Positions 12,632 through 23,230 of a stretch of DNA of 64,000 bases are shown here, piece by piece. Source of the DNA: Bryum argenteum. Its lineage: Eukaryota > Streptophyta > Bryopsida > Bryales > Bryaceae. The notes beneath the pieces were generated by a model. It saw only the letters and a list, made by a program, of their open reading frames with translations. It searched no databases and was not told where the DNA came from. Positions within the stretch are counted from its first letter, which is position 1; every line of letters begins with the position of its first letter. The DNA lies in contig CM073322.1 of NCBI GenBank assembly GCA_037043015.1, positions 20,099,601 through 20,163,600 on the forward strand. The letters are read 5' to 3'. The translations under genes and the position numbers were made by a program.

Positions 12632-14048
12632 AGTCAATGAAGCAGTGCTATCGATTTTTTAATCTGTCGGTGCATTTTGATCGTGACACTTCAATCCCTT
12701 TTCTGGAGGGCATCCACCGCCGCCAGTGTGTACATTATACACATCATCAATGCTGAGTTCTATTGGTCTGGTAAACGAAAGTGTTGGTACAGTGATGTGA
12801 ATTCAGTGCTTGAAGTAGAACATGCTGCAATCACCATGCAGACTTGCACAATGCACAGCCCGTTCTTTTCATCCATGTTCAGTCAAACACATTGCTTGGT
12901 CAATCTAAGCAACATCCACCCACCGAATATATCAACCTTGCAAGCCTCACTGGAATACAATGTTTGTTATCCTGAGAGTTGTTAATTGATGTTTAATGAA
13001 GATTAGTGCTACTTACGGAAAGTTATCCATTCCATTAGCCCTTTTGAGGTTAGTGTTCACTCCAAGCCACCATTGCAATCAATGCTCTTTGTCTTTTTTC
13101 AAGCCACCAATTGCAATACTTCCAATAACTTGTCTTATTTTCCAAGAACTTATTCATGCCCTCACAATTAGTTTTATGAGAACAGTATTGTAACAATGTG
13201 GTGATGTGTGACAACTAGTGTTTGTAATACTAATCAACAACTCTTGGGTAGGGAAGAAGGATGTTTCGCTTACAGTTGCGAATGTAGGTTATTGGAAATA
13301 CTGGAAGTGATTATTACTGACAGTGGTTACCTTTCACTTGCACATGATCCAATATGAATATGGAACAAGCTGTGGTACATGTGAGTACTGTTGTACGAAC
13401 CACTAAATGTCTTGTGTAAAAGTATGTATTGGATACTGCAATCTAGTCCTCTACATGAAAGTTTTGCAAACCACACAAAAATTACATCAACGGACATTCT
13501 GTAGCTACTTTGATTTCCACTTCTCCATCACCAACAACAATAAGATACCAGTCCATTTTTCATCACAACAATCGTACATAATCCTGTTACCAGAAGAACT
13601 GATTATGATTCGATAATCGAGCACAAGTCGATTCGAGATTTTGCAGAATTGATGACGGAATCAACAAGAGTTGTAACTAATCAAGTGTACCTCAATCAAG
13701 TGAGGATACAGAAGAACCCTAAATTCCAGAGCAACATCTAAATTACAACCATCCAGTCTCGAATCCCCGTGAGAAAAACGCACGCAAACCCTGACTTGTC
13801 GAAATTCAACAATGATCACCTTACAAGATTCGGCCTCAATGATTCCTACCTCCATCGCATCTATGGTTCTGGACACTCTCCGAAATGACAAACCCTAACA
13901 TTCGGAAATCCTCTAGAATCAAAATCAAATCAGAGCGCATGCAGGTGTTAAAATCTGCTCTCAACTCATTGTATAAGTACACAAGATTTGCCATCACTTT
14001 CCATAATGAAAAAGATCGACTGATGAATAAATAAGAGTACCTCGATCT
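12632..14048. other. Convergent intergenic region, 3' UTRs
   Basis: LDH (+) and the TMCO1-type gene (-) converge here, so the region should hold both 3' UTRs. Small frames at 12677-12985 and 13661-13891 show no recognisable domain and are not called. Confidence 0.45.
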
Positions 14049-14594
14049 CTACTTGAGCTTCTGCTCGGGGATGGCGAACATGCCCTGTCCAGCAGCGCCT
14101 CGCGGCGGGGAGAATCCGAGAAACTTCTGCAAGTTGGAGCGGATGGAGACGGAGCAGAGGAAGTAGAGGAAGACCATGGAGCAGTCGGTGGCGTCATCGC
14201 CGGGCAATCCACGGTGCGACATTTTCTGGATGAGGGGGATGGGAGAGAAGGGGAGCTTGGCAACGGCCTTCCCTTCGAAGAGGGAGGAAAGGAGGCCGAA
14301 GACGACGATGAGCACGAGCGCGACCACGGCGCCGGACTTGAACTTGGACAGGGAGAGGTCGCGGCTGGATTCCTTGAGCGAAAGCTCGTAACGATCCATC
14401 TTCTTGGACTTAGCCTTGTTGATCGCCGCGGGCGTCTTCATGGTCTCGATCTTCTTCGACGTCCTGTCGATGGTGGACCGGAGAGACTTGTAATTTGTGG
14501 TGCGGTAGATGAGGAGCCAGCTGATACCCTCGCAGATGACGGCCGACACGAACGAGATGCACACGATCAGGAGCGCATCGCCGTATTTCGCCAT
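14049..14594 (-). CDS. TMCO1 / calcium load-activated calcium channel homologue (EMC3/TMCO1 family)
   Basis: A 181-residue intronless gene. The start is taken at 14594 (MAKYGDALLI), where homologues begin; the frame stays open for 63 more codons to 14783, but that extension is Arg/Ser-rich and not conserved. The protein has an N-terminal hydrophobic segment (about 7-30), a charged coiled-coil segment with many Lys (about 35-85), a second hydrophobic segment around 92-113, and the family's C-terminal MVFLYFLCSVSIRSNLQKFL and GFSPPRGAAGQ. TMCO1 belongs to the Oxa1 superfamily; in animals it sits in the ER membrane, works with the multipass translocon and has been reported as a calcium channel opening on ER overload. 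Length equals the usual 180-190 aa. Antisense frames at 14176-14663 are shadows of this gene. Confidence 0.93.
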   Translation of the reverse strand: MAKYGDALLIVCISFVSAVICEGISWLLIYRTTNYKSLRSTIDRTSKKIETMKTPAAINKAKSKKMDRYELSLKESSRDLSLSKFKSGAVVALVLIVVFGLLSSLFEGKAVAKLPFSPIPLIQKMSHRGLPGDDATDCSMVFLYFLCSVSIRSNLQKFLGFSPPRGAAGQGMFAIPEQKLK

Positions 14595-15174
14595 GATCGC
14601 TCCTTCACGCCTTGTGCTTCTGCTCGATGCTCGTACCCTAAATGGCTTCCTCGAAGAGAATGAAGCAGCACTTCGAAGGTCGAAGTGAAGAGAAGGGAAG
14701 CGCTTTCCTATTCTTGGACCGGCATGCCCGCTTTTACTTGCCGGGGCCTCTACACTGAAAGGAATCAGAACAGGGAGCTGCACCGAACTTCGTGCGCCAA
14801 TGCCGGGCTACAGTACAGTCAGGTCCAGAAATGATTCCAACTCCTCTTTGAAGGCAGTCCTTTTTTTGAAAACTTTATAAATTTCTTGTGAACTCAAAAA
14901 TGATGCGATTTGGAAACCGTAAAGTGTGTTGCATTCAGATTAGAGTGTACTACTCCCACAGTCTCAAACAAAACACTGTGATTTGGTTCAAACATTCGTC
15001 TCACAACAATACCAAGATTTGATATTAATGAGTAATCCAAACCATCCAAACCATATTCAACTATATCAATGAGTAATCTAGACCATCGGAAAAATCGGCC
15101 ATTTTTAGCAAAAGATGGTGGTTTTTTGACATAGGTAGTACAATTCTATGTCAAATGCTCATCTATCATCTACT
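14595..15174. other. Upstream region of TMCO1-type gene
   Basis: It contains the 5' UTR/promoter of the gene on the minus strand, then AT-rich DNA. At about 14950, 'tactcccacagtctcaaa' resembles a degraded Stowaway-type terminal repeat (usual start CTCCCTCCGTC), but no partner end was found. Confidence 0.35.
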
Positions 15175-16277
15175 TCTACTTCTATAACATAATATTGTTC
15201 GGCGATCCTTCCTACCCTCCTACGTACCAACCTACCAAATACGAACCTACCAACCTACGAACTTACCTACCTACCTACCTACCTTCTTTTATGTTTTCTG
15301 GATTATGCATGAAAAATTTCAAAAAACACGGGCATATATAAAAATAATAGATATAATATTGTTTGAGGATATGGTAAACAAGGGATACTTTTTTAGCAGT
15401 ACCATATATTGAGCTTCCATGTCAGGACGACGAGGCCTTACTAGTCTACTTCTATAACATAATATTGTTTGGCGATCCTTTCTACCTACCAGACCTTTCT
15501 ACCTACCAAACCTTCCTACCCAACGTACCAACCTACTATCTTACGAACTTACCAACCAACCTATCTACCTATCTTCTTTTATGTTTTTTGGATTATGTAA
15601 ATTAAAATTATAATTTTTTTTAAAAAAATGGCATATATAAATTTATTAAGGAATGGTAGACACGAGATACTTTTAAAAAATACCATATAAAGTGCTTCTC
15701 CGTCGGGACGACATGTACCTTACTATATAAAAATAATAAACATAATGTGAGGAAATGGTAGACACGGGATAATTCTATAAAAGTATCATATAAAGAGCTT
15801 TCCTGTCGGGACGACATGTACATTGCTAGTCTATAATAAAACTTGTACGGCGATCCTTCCTACCGACCAACTCACCTACCTACCAACTTACCAACCTACC
15901 TACCTTCTTTTATGTATTTTCGATTATGTATTAAAAAAAATTGAAATTTAAAAGAAAAACACGGGCATATGTAAAAATAATAAACATAATATTGTTTGAG
16001 GAAATGGTATACATGGGAGACTTTTTCAAAAGTACCATATGAAGAGCTTCCCCGTCAGGGCGACGAGCACCTTACTATATATATAATAATTTATTGTGCG
16101 GCGATCCTTCCTACCCACCAATGTATCAAGCTATCAACCTACAAAACTTACCAACCTACCTACATACCTTCTTTTTTGTTTTTTGAATTATGTAAAAAAA
16201 AAGAAAAAAAGAGGACTTATATAAAAATAATAAACATATAAAGAGCTTCTATGTCGAGACGGCGAGTACATTGCTAG
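15175..16277 (+). mobile_element. Head-to-tail array of short Helitron-like units
   Basis: Five related units lie in the same orientation: 15175-15444, 15445-15726, a 5'-truncated unit about 15727-15829, 15830-16078, and about 16079-16277. A full unit begins TCTAnnnTATAA, continues with GGCGATCCTTCC, a stretch of (CCTA/CCAA)n, cttcttttatgtttt, an A-rich part, and 'atggtagacacgggat' followed by 'accatataaagagctt'. Each ends with a short hairpin (for example GTCG-gga-CGAC), about ten bases, and CTAG (three units) or CTAT (two). A 5' TC, a 3' hairpin and a CTRR end are the hallmarks of Helitrons, and CTAG of unit 1 is followed at once by TC of unit 2. No helicase/Rep coding is present, so these would be non-autonomous. 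A satellite derived from a Helitron end is the main alternative. Confidence 0.6.
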
Positions 16278-17108
16278 TACATAATAGTATGCAAAATGTT
16301 ACATTTACTACATACATCATTTACCATTGAGTACTCTCACTTTTTACTTCTTTTTGCTTCAATTACAACATTCACAAATACGCCGGTATGGAGTTGCCAT
16401 GCCCACATAAACACTTTAGACATGCCCACATAATAGCCCCAATGTAGATTTAATGTAAAAATAAATATATATTTTTTAAAAAAAAAACTTTGTAAGAAGA
16501 AAGACTCTATTAAAGTTGCCATGTATGATACATGTGTTTGAACTCACTTTCATGATATGCTCACCTTATAAAAGACTATCAATTAAGGACTAGTCGTCCC
16601 TCTCAACAATCTCATCACTCCAAAATCATAATCAAGAAACCATATAAAATTTCTTGTTACTCTTTGACAAAGTTCATCAAATTTTTTTAACAAGAAATTT
16701 CGTGGTGGTCCATGCGCAATCCTAATGGCTAGTTCAATGGTAAAAATCTTCTATTCGTGACATTTGTGAGGAGGACCTAGTACTTACCTTACACATACAA
16801 AATAATGTGAAATTTGTAATACGGTAATGGTCGTAATTTGCATCAACTATTATATACCGCGCAGTATACCGGGCCAGCCCAGCGCGTGAGTGGAGGTGCA
16901 GAAACCTTAGGGTTCGAGGTCTCTGTGAATTCCTTGAGCTAGGCTGTTCCGTTGTCAAGCTTCATTCGGAATCCGGTGCGTGCAGATCGGGAGTTGCGAG
17001 TTTGCGATTCCCGTGCAGGAAATAGCAGGAGATGAGAATCGCTTGCAGTACCGAAACGTGATTCGAGAACCCAGATTCGTTTAGTGTATCACACTCGAAC
17101 GGGAAACA
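16278..17108. other. Promoter and 5' flank of mS35 gene
   Basis: AT-rich DNA without a recognisable gene; the last 250 bp become GC-richer ('accttagggttcgagg') and probably hold the promoter and leader of the downstream gene. Confidence 0.4.
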
Positions 17109-18802
17109 ATGCAAAAGGCTGGATGGGCTGCCTGGCGACAGGTAGAGCATGCGTTCCGATTCTCACGTTTGAGGTCATCTCCATCGTGCACTTCGTCATT
17201 GTGGGAACCCAGCAACACTCTCTCCACCAACTCATTCAGCACTTCCTCTGAAGGTACTACAATGCTCTGGATCCCTACATTTTTCGGTGGTTCGTTGTTG
17301 GGATTGGGGTTTGAATAATCTTTTGGTACAGGGGAACCGCCGAAAGATGGCGAGAAGCCTCCACGGCGGAAGAAGATGAGGAAACGAGAACGGTATGGAA
17401 CGTACGATAAATCATTCGAAGATGAGCTCGATATGGTGCCCTTGGAGGAAGGTATCACTCATTTGTACAACACTCGTGGTATCGTCGACAAGTGGCTCGG
17501 GCATCCCACGCTTGACTCCATCTTCCCAGGTTTTGCCTCCTACCGTCAAGATTTAGGGTTTAAGGGATAGAAGAAAGAGTCTTTCTGTTTGCGAATTGCT
17601 GATTTCACATCGATTTCGTACGTACAGAAATTTTTATCACAGAGGTTTTATTCTCAGGGATTCAGAAAGCACCTAGAATAATACTATCATCATTCACCTC
17701 CACCATGAGGATTGGTCAGAAAGATTGCAGTTCGGAAATCATCAGCCATTTCTAAAGGAATCAGCACTTCAGAGAAACATAGAATGTTGTCGCGCCTAAC
17801 CTGAATAGGAATTGTGACATCAAGGTTCAGGGTTTAGGGTTTAGTAAGCACATAATGCGACATCATCACCAGCCATTTCGGCGAGGGATTAGAATGAAGA
17901 GCCTGTTACATTTGACTAAGTAGTACTGGAATTGTAAAGGTTTAGTTTACAGGGGTTAGATACGACACCATTACCAGGTTTACTTTTCTACGAAGGATCA
18001 GGATCTTTCAGAACGAAGAGGCTGTTGTTTCAACATCTAATCGCTCCATGTTCGCATGCAATTGGATATTGGATGCAGACAAGGACCTGTATGCGAAAAA
18101 GGAGTCGCCGAACATCGATCCACCAGGTGAAGGTCCAGTATTGCGGTGGACTACACGAGTCGTATTGGGACCTGGTGGGAATGCATGGCACCCGGCTAAC
18201 CGAAAAGTGAAACTTGCCGTTTTCTTGAAGGAGTTACAACTCACGAAGCAAGCCAAGGAACGACTGCTTCTGATCGTCGGCAAACGGTACAACCCACACA
18301 ACGACGAGCTCACCATCACAAGCGAAAGGTGAGTCATTTCATTCACTTCATTTCTATCATGATGCAAGCAATTTGGTCGGCAATTTCTCCTGAAGTATGG
18401 TAACATACCCATTCTCTTCCGTGTTGCATTATTTAGGCAATTCTCACGAAAGAAAGATGAACCTGAACCTTTACACTTTAGGCAAACTCTGCAACAAACA
18501 GATGAACAAACTATATTGAACAAAATAAAATTACGAGGAGTGTTTACAGTGACCAGTTTTAAGTTGTTAAAGTTGGAAGTAAGATGCGAAACTAGTTTCG
18601 AACTGTGATTGTTCTGTTTTGAGGCAAATGAGTTCTGCTTTTGATGCGAGGTTTTGTTTATTTTGTGTTCTGTAGGTTCGATTTGAGAGAAGAAAACAGG
18701 AAAGACGTGTTGCGAACTTTATATGCACTGATTCACGAGGCAAATACAGCGAATGTGAATGGGGTGGTGCCATCTAACACTGCCGCAGCTATTACAAGTT
18801 AA
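17109..18802 (+). CDS. Mitochondrial ribosomal protein mS35 (S24/S35 family)
   Basis: Four exons: 17109-17253, 17332-17529, about 18019-18328 and 18676-18802, giving 259 aa with closing phases. Residues about 1-48 are Ser/Arg/Trp-rich and lack acids until Glu, which fits a mitochondrial presequence. A basic patch KPPRRKKMRKRERYG follows, then an acidic YDKSFEDELDMVPLEEG segment. The conserved core has NRKVKLAVFLKELQLT, KERLLLIVGKRYNPHNDELTITSERF and REENRKDVLRTLYALIHEA, which I recognise as the mS35 core of the small mitoribosomal subunit. The third-exon acceptor is the least certain: the frame requires AG at 18017-18018, while a stronger-looking acceptor lies at 18010-18011. The 489-bp second intron holds a short telomere-like run (17827-17844). 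The gene lies between two repeat-rich regions but looks intact. Confidence 0.82.
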
Positions 18803-19129
18803 TTAGTACATCAATGCATTGTGCCTCGTATATTTATTCAGGAAATGAATATGACAGACCTGTTTCTTTTCCGCCGTCACCTCGTCTCAAGCAAGTTTAA
18901 GGCAGAGTTGGAGTTTCTTTTTTGGAAATTTGTCATTGTGAACATGCATGTTTTTGAAAAGAACGTATGATGAGAGTAATTTGATCTGAATTGTATAGAT
19001 TTCATGTCACCATTTAGGTCTTTAAAGTAAAACTAGGTATTTGTTTTGTAGTTTAGTTCTAATGAGATTCTGAATCATGTCTCACTAAATTTGATTATCT
19101 ATTACATACTGAGTCACGTGGGTTAGGTA
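18803..19129. other. 3' flank of mS35 gene
   Basis: This probably contains the 3' UTR. No gene or repeat was recognised. Confidence 0.4.
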
Positions 19130-19470
19130 CATAAGGGAGACTGCTCAAAAAGGGCTCAAATTTCAAATTTTCCAATCTGTAGTGAAGATAATGATGGAAG
19201 TAATCTTCATGCACGGGGAAAGTAAGTGGAATGACAATCTTAGTGGATTCATAATTTTTGGACTCTTCTACAATTAGTTATGAATTTTTTGAGGCGATCT
19301 CATAGGTATTTCTAGAATGGTTTCCTAATTCTGCACCCTGCAAGGTTTGCCGTGAGTACATGCTACTATTTAGTGAAGAAGCTATTATGTACCTCTAGTG
19401 TTGAGAAGCCTAGTGCTTCATGATTGGTACTGCTTTAGTTTTGAGTACTCTCCCTTGTGTGTTGGGGAGG
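19130..19470. repeat. Dispersed repeat family A/B, copy 2
   Basis: This copy is continuous and parallels 3715-3790 plus 4345-4660 in the same order and orientation, at roughly three-quarters identity by eye. A weaker, uncertain third match lies near 59320-59500. No terminal inverted repeats, LTR or coding sequence was seen. Confidence 0.55.
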
Positions 19471-20624
19471 CCTACTTGATAGTATTTGGAAAAAAAGTCT
19501 AGATTGTAGAAGTTATTATGTTTGCAATAAGTAGTCTTTTGTATGTTATTTGGAGCATTCTTGACCTGTGTTAAAATCAGAGTAATACTGTAATTTATTA
19601 GACTATACAACTAGCTCTAAGGTAGATTTACACATAGGAAGATTGTTGCTTCCATCTCAAATTTTCATGTACTTGAGAGGTAGATTTTAGGCGGAATCTA
19701 AAGTGTTCAACTAAAGGTACACCTATGACTTTCACTTCTGAAATTCATAAGTAAATAGTTTAAGAAAATTTCGAAATTCTATGATTCCAATCAGTACAAT
19801 CTTTTACATACTTTACACATTTTCCAGAACTGATCCTCTTCGCTACTTCAGGATAAGCTTGCTAGTATGAAATTTGTAGAATTATTAAGTATGTTACCTT
19901 ATTGCCTTTTGTATTTTGTTGAGGTAGATTTCATCTCATCTTAACATTGTGCACATGGAGTAAACATAGTGAACTTTGAGATCATGAGTGAAAGAATGAG
20001 CAAATCTAAACTAATTGATGTTGTATAATTCTTTGAAAAATTAATGATTAAATGATTTTGCAAGGTTTTTCCAAGGAGTTAATAGAATGAGATGTATAAT
20101 AACTTGAACATACTATAAACAATGAGGATTGTCAAAGGACGTGTCCATAGCCAAAGTATTTGGATATTTGAACCTTTGATACCATTCAAGTTGTTTTAAC
20201 AATTAAGGAAAGAAGCTGGTGTTATATTGCTACATTTTGAAGTATTTCCAAAATTAGAGATAAGGTTAACAACAGATTGTTGTCCTTCTTGTGGACCAAT
20301 GATGAGATATTAATAATTACAATTCCATACAATTCATTTGTAAATGTTTGTACAAGGAAAAAACAATTCTTAAAGATGTATCCATACTGTTATAACTTTG
20401 AAACATATTCTATTTGATGAAAAAATAATTATTTTAATTGCATAAATAAAATCTATAAAATAGACACAATTTAAAAAGCAAAGAAAATATCTTTAATTTC
20501 TTGTTTACCACATAAGTAAAGGATTGTAGTATAACTTTCTAATCTTCTTAATAATGATAAAGAATTATGAGTCATATTCAACTAAATAGCAAAAAATTAG
20601 TATGTTTAATTTTATTCAAAATAG
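19471..20624. other. AT-rich intergenic DNA
   Basis: Very AT-rich, stops in all frames, nothing recognisable. The last bases before 20625 (a T-rich run then 'caaaatag') could act as a splice acceptor for the reading frame that follows. Confidence 0.4.
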
Positions 20625-21299
20625 TTGTACACTGAACGAGTTGACTTCATAGAATATCCAAATTCCTCTTTGAAAGAAAAACTCAAAATCATGGAAAACG
20701 ATCCTAATTCTCCAATAGTTGGATATGATCCACCAACATTTCAACAAAAATTAGAATTTCAACGTTCATCTTTTCGTCCTTTAGAAAAACAACCATATGA
20801 AGAGCAATTGGTACCTATGGATCTTAAGAGGTTCATGGCACCATTTGCTAGAAGATGTTGTGCAGTTATATATAAAATTGAAGATAGAAGAATGAAATGG
20901 CTTTATGCTCGGTATAGATCTCGACTAAGAGAACTTAAATACCTTGAGGATTGTCTAGTTGAAAGGATGAATGAAGGAAAGTTGAATCTTCCAGCAAGTC
21001 CACTTCCATCATTTCCAGGACAAAATCCTGAGCTACTAAAAAAACCAAACCAATATACTGACTTAGGTGGTAGACCACCAGAGCCAGAAGATATTTATCC
21101 ACATTGGGATCAGAGGTTAGAAACAGCACGAGCAAGTCAGTTACAAGCTTATCGTGAAGTTTGTGAGAATCCCAACAATCAATGTCCTATGCCTCCTAAA
21201 AAGACTTCTCTGCAACTTCATCTAGAAAAAATTGATGCAATACCTTTAAAACAAACAGGAAAATCCGAGATCCAGAAAGCATGCAAACAGTGTTGGTAA
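20625..21299 (+). CDS. Unrecognised 200-224-residue protein or exon, AT-rich codon use
   Basis: The frame is open from a point just after TAG at 20622-20624 to TAA at 21297-21299. No ATG opens it: the first is at 20691 (202 codons). Coding character begins before that ATG (Glu/Asp/Pro-rich, no low complexity), so the start may be an exon boundary at an AG acceptor. The product is hydrophilic, with a basic, Arg-rich helix-like centre (about residues 70-110, including CCAVIYKIEDRRMKW and YRSRLRELKYLEDCL), a Pro-rich middle (about 120-155) and a C-terminus ending KACKQCW. I see no signal peptide, membrane segment or known motif. Codon use is distinctly AT-rich compared with every identified gene in the window, so it may be a captured or foreign fragment, a lineage-specific gene, or one exon of a larger gene. 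Confidence 0.45.
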   Translation: MYTERVDFIEYPNSSLKEKLKIMENDPNSPIVGYDPPTFQQKLEFQRSSFRPLEKQPYEEQLVPMDLKRFMAPFARRCCAVIYKIEDRRMKWLYARYRSRLRELKYLEDCLVERMNEGKLNLPASPLPSFPGQNPELLKKPNQYTDLGGRPPEPEDIYPHWDQRLETARASQLQAYREVCENPNNQCPMPPKKTSLQLHLEKIDAIPLKQTGKSEIQKACKQCW

Positions 21300-21589
21300 T
21301 TAAGTAGGTAGTATAACAATGCAAGAGTATTATTTGAGGCAAGAAACATACTTATGATTTTTTGTACAAGAGTGTTATTAAGATGAAGGTGCGCAACTCT
21401 CTAATTGAAGGATTTTGAGTAAAGCAAGTCTAAAATTTTGAGTAGTACTTATTATGCCTTTGGGTAAGACGATTTTCCAAATTATTTAGTTGACTTGAAG
21501 ATATCTTTTCTCAATTTTTTTTTGTAAATTAAATAGAATATCCAAATTGCTACTTGGAATGCCAACTCACCCACCTTGTATTCATTTAT

Positions 21590-21748
21590 TTTACCAGGCA
21601 ACCTACGAGCTTACTAACTTTCCTATCTTTTTATTATGTTTTTGAATTACGTATAAAAAATACTGTCTGAGAAATGGTAGACACGGGATACTTTTTTAAA
21701 ATTATTGTATAAAGAGCTTTCCCGTTGGGACGATGGGGCCCTTACTAG
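21590..21748 (+). mobile_element. Solo Helitron-like unit, 5' truncated
   Basis: The sequence follows the units at 15.2-16.3 kb: 'aacctacgagcttactaac', 'tttttattatgttttt', 'gaaatggtagacacgggat', 'ttgtataaagagctttc', a short hairpin in cgttgggacg and CTAG at 21745-21748. The 5' TC end could not be recognised. A further vestige of the 3' end only lies at about 29848-29880. Confidence 0.55.
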
Positions 21749-22020
21749 TATATTTACGATACTTTTCAGCATATCAATTTGTGAAAAAATGTGAGCACAT
21801 CATTTCTCCACCTCATAGGCAAGAGCTTACAAACGAATTCCAAGTTCTTTAAAGAGTTTGCATCATTCACAAACTATGTTAAAGATATGGCTACCGGCCT
21901 TCTGATCAATGACCCCTAAATGTCTCACCCTATTTTTAGTCAAGAAATGCAAAGGTTTTATAAGTGTCATAAATAGTAATGAAGGTAAGATATTCAAATT
22001 TCAGCTGTAATGATATATTT

Positions 22021-22094
22021 AACTAGTTCTGGACTCGGTGGAGTCCAATAGCCATTTAACTAGTTCTAGACTTGGGGGAGTCTAGTAGTTTCAA
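22021..22094. repeat. Two tandem 37-bp units, each with a hairpin
   Basis: Unit 22021-22057 contains the stem TGGACTC/GAGTCCA (22030-22036 with 22041-22047). Unit 22058-22094 contains TAGACTT/GAGTCTA (22067-22073 with 22078-22084). The units differ inside the stem but pairing is kept (G-C to A-T, and C-G to T-G). Confidence 0.6.
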
Positions 22095-22292
22095 ATCAAG
22101 GGATCCCCGGTTGGCCATTTGACGAGATACTTTGTGAAAACCAAAATGTGATTTGGGGATATGTGGAGGTTCTAAAGTTACTTGGATCGCCCAAAATAAA
22201 ATTTCAATTAGTATCAAAATCATTTCACAAAATTCAATAGTGCAGAATTCATTTCAGTCTAGATTTGGTTAAATATGACAATGTACAATCTT

Positions 22293-23230
22293 GTCATAGA
22301 TTTATATAAGATGATGTGGACCAGATTTTGAGTCATGAGGCCATGGAGATTGCAAGATCATGGGGAGGGGGGAGGAGGAGGAGCCGTACATGGGGTTGGA
22401 TTGAAAAAAAGAAAGGTAATTTGGGTTAAAAAAAAAGAAAGGATTTGGATTGGAATTGAGTTCATAGGCGGATGCACAAGGAGAAATACTAGGAAAAGTG
22501 GTATTCACCCAATTCTAAATTTTCTCTAGTGTGGTCCCCACATCTTGTTGAAAATTTAACACTACTTTGCTTAAATGAGCTCAATAGTGGAATTGGCACC
22601 CTTTGAGCTTATCTAAGAAACTTGGAGATTAAGAAGAAGAAGAAGAACACCAGACCTGTAAGGGTTGGCGTGAATAAAGTGTCCGTTCGACCTACCCTTG
22701 ATGATATGCCCACAGGACCTAACAACTTGGAGATTAAATCTTAATCCACATTTAATCCCAACTCAACCCAACCTAACCACATGGATTCAATCCAAACTCA
22801 ACCCAACCTAACCCTATATACAACCCTCCCCCTCCCAATGTATATGTCCCAAAAAAGTATCTTATAATTTCAGCTTTTTTACTTTATAGTGGAGATGCTA
22901 TTGGCAAACCAATTGCAAAAGAAAATTTCCAACTAGAAAGTTTTTCACCTTCATCTCAATATCACTCTTCAGCCAAAATCACTAGAATTTTTTTTTGGTT
23001 CAAATAGTACGCTTGCAAGGGTGAAATCTACCCAAATTTCACAAAAGAAATATAGTCCAAAACTAGAATCCTTGCACTTGAATGAATGCCATGTCTTCAA
23101 AGTATCTTGGATTTAATCAAGCTTTCACTGCATAAACTAAACTTGAATTGGAATCCAACCCAATAAATATAGTCTAATCCAACTGTGAATAAAGAAGATA
23201 CGAATCCTCAAAGACCATGCATTTTCGAGT
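22293..23230. repeat. Dispersed repeat family C, copy 1 (interrupted)
   Basis: This shares an ordered series of boxes with 63268-63960: 'gatgtggaccag', 'gagtcatgaggcc', 'agattgcaagatcat', then after an extra 490 bp 'caactagaaag', 'ttcatctca', 'ggttcaaatagta', 'agtccaaaactaga', 'cttggat', 'aattggaatcca' and 'aatccaact'. The extra piece holds a G/A-rich tract (22353-22385) and short 'cccaacctaaccc' repeats near 22760-22815. No terminal repeats or coding capacity were found. Confidence 0.5.

Noticed and set aside
11954..12637. 227-codon antisense frame over LDH
   Set aside because: It is a shadow of the GC-rich LDH coding strand; LDH has all catalytic residues on the other strand.
14214..14663. 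149-codon + strand frame over the TMCO1-type gene
   Set aside because: Asp/Glu/Gly-rich shadow of a conserved gene on the minus strand.
17827..17844. Telomere-like gggtttagggttta run
   Set aside because: Only about two and a half repeats, inside an mS35 intron; too short to call an interstitial telomere.
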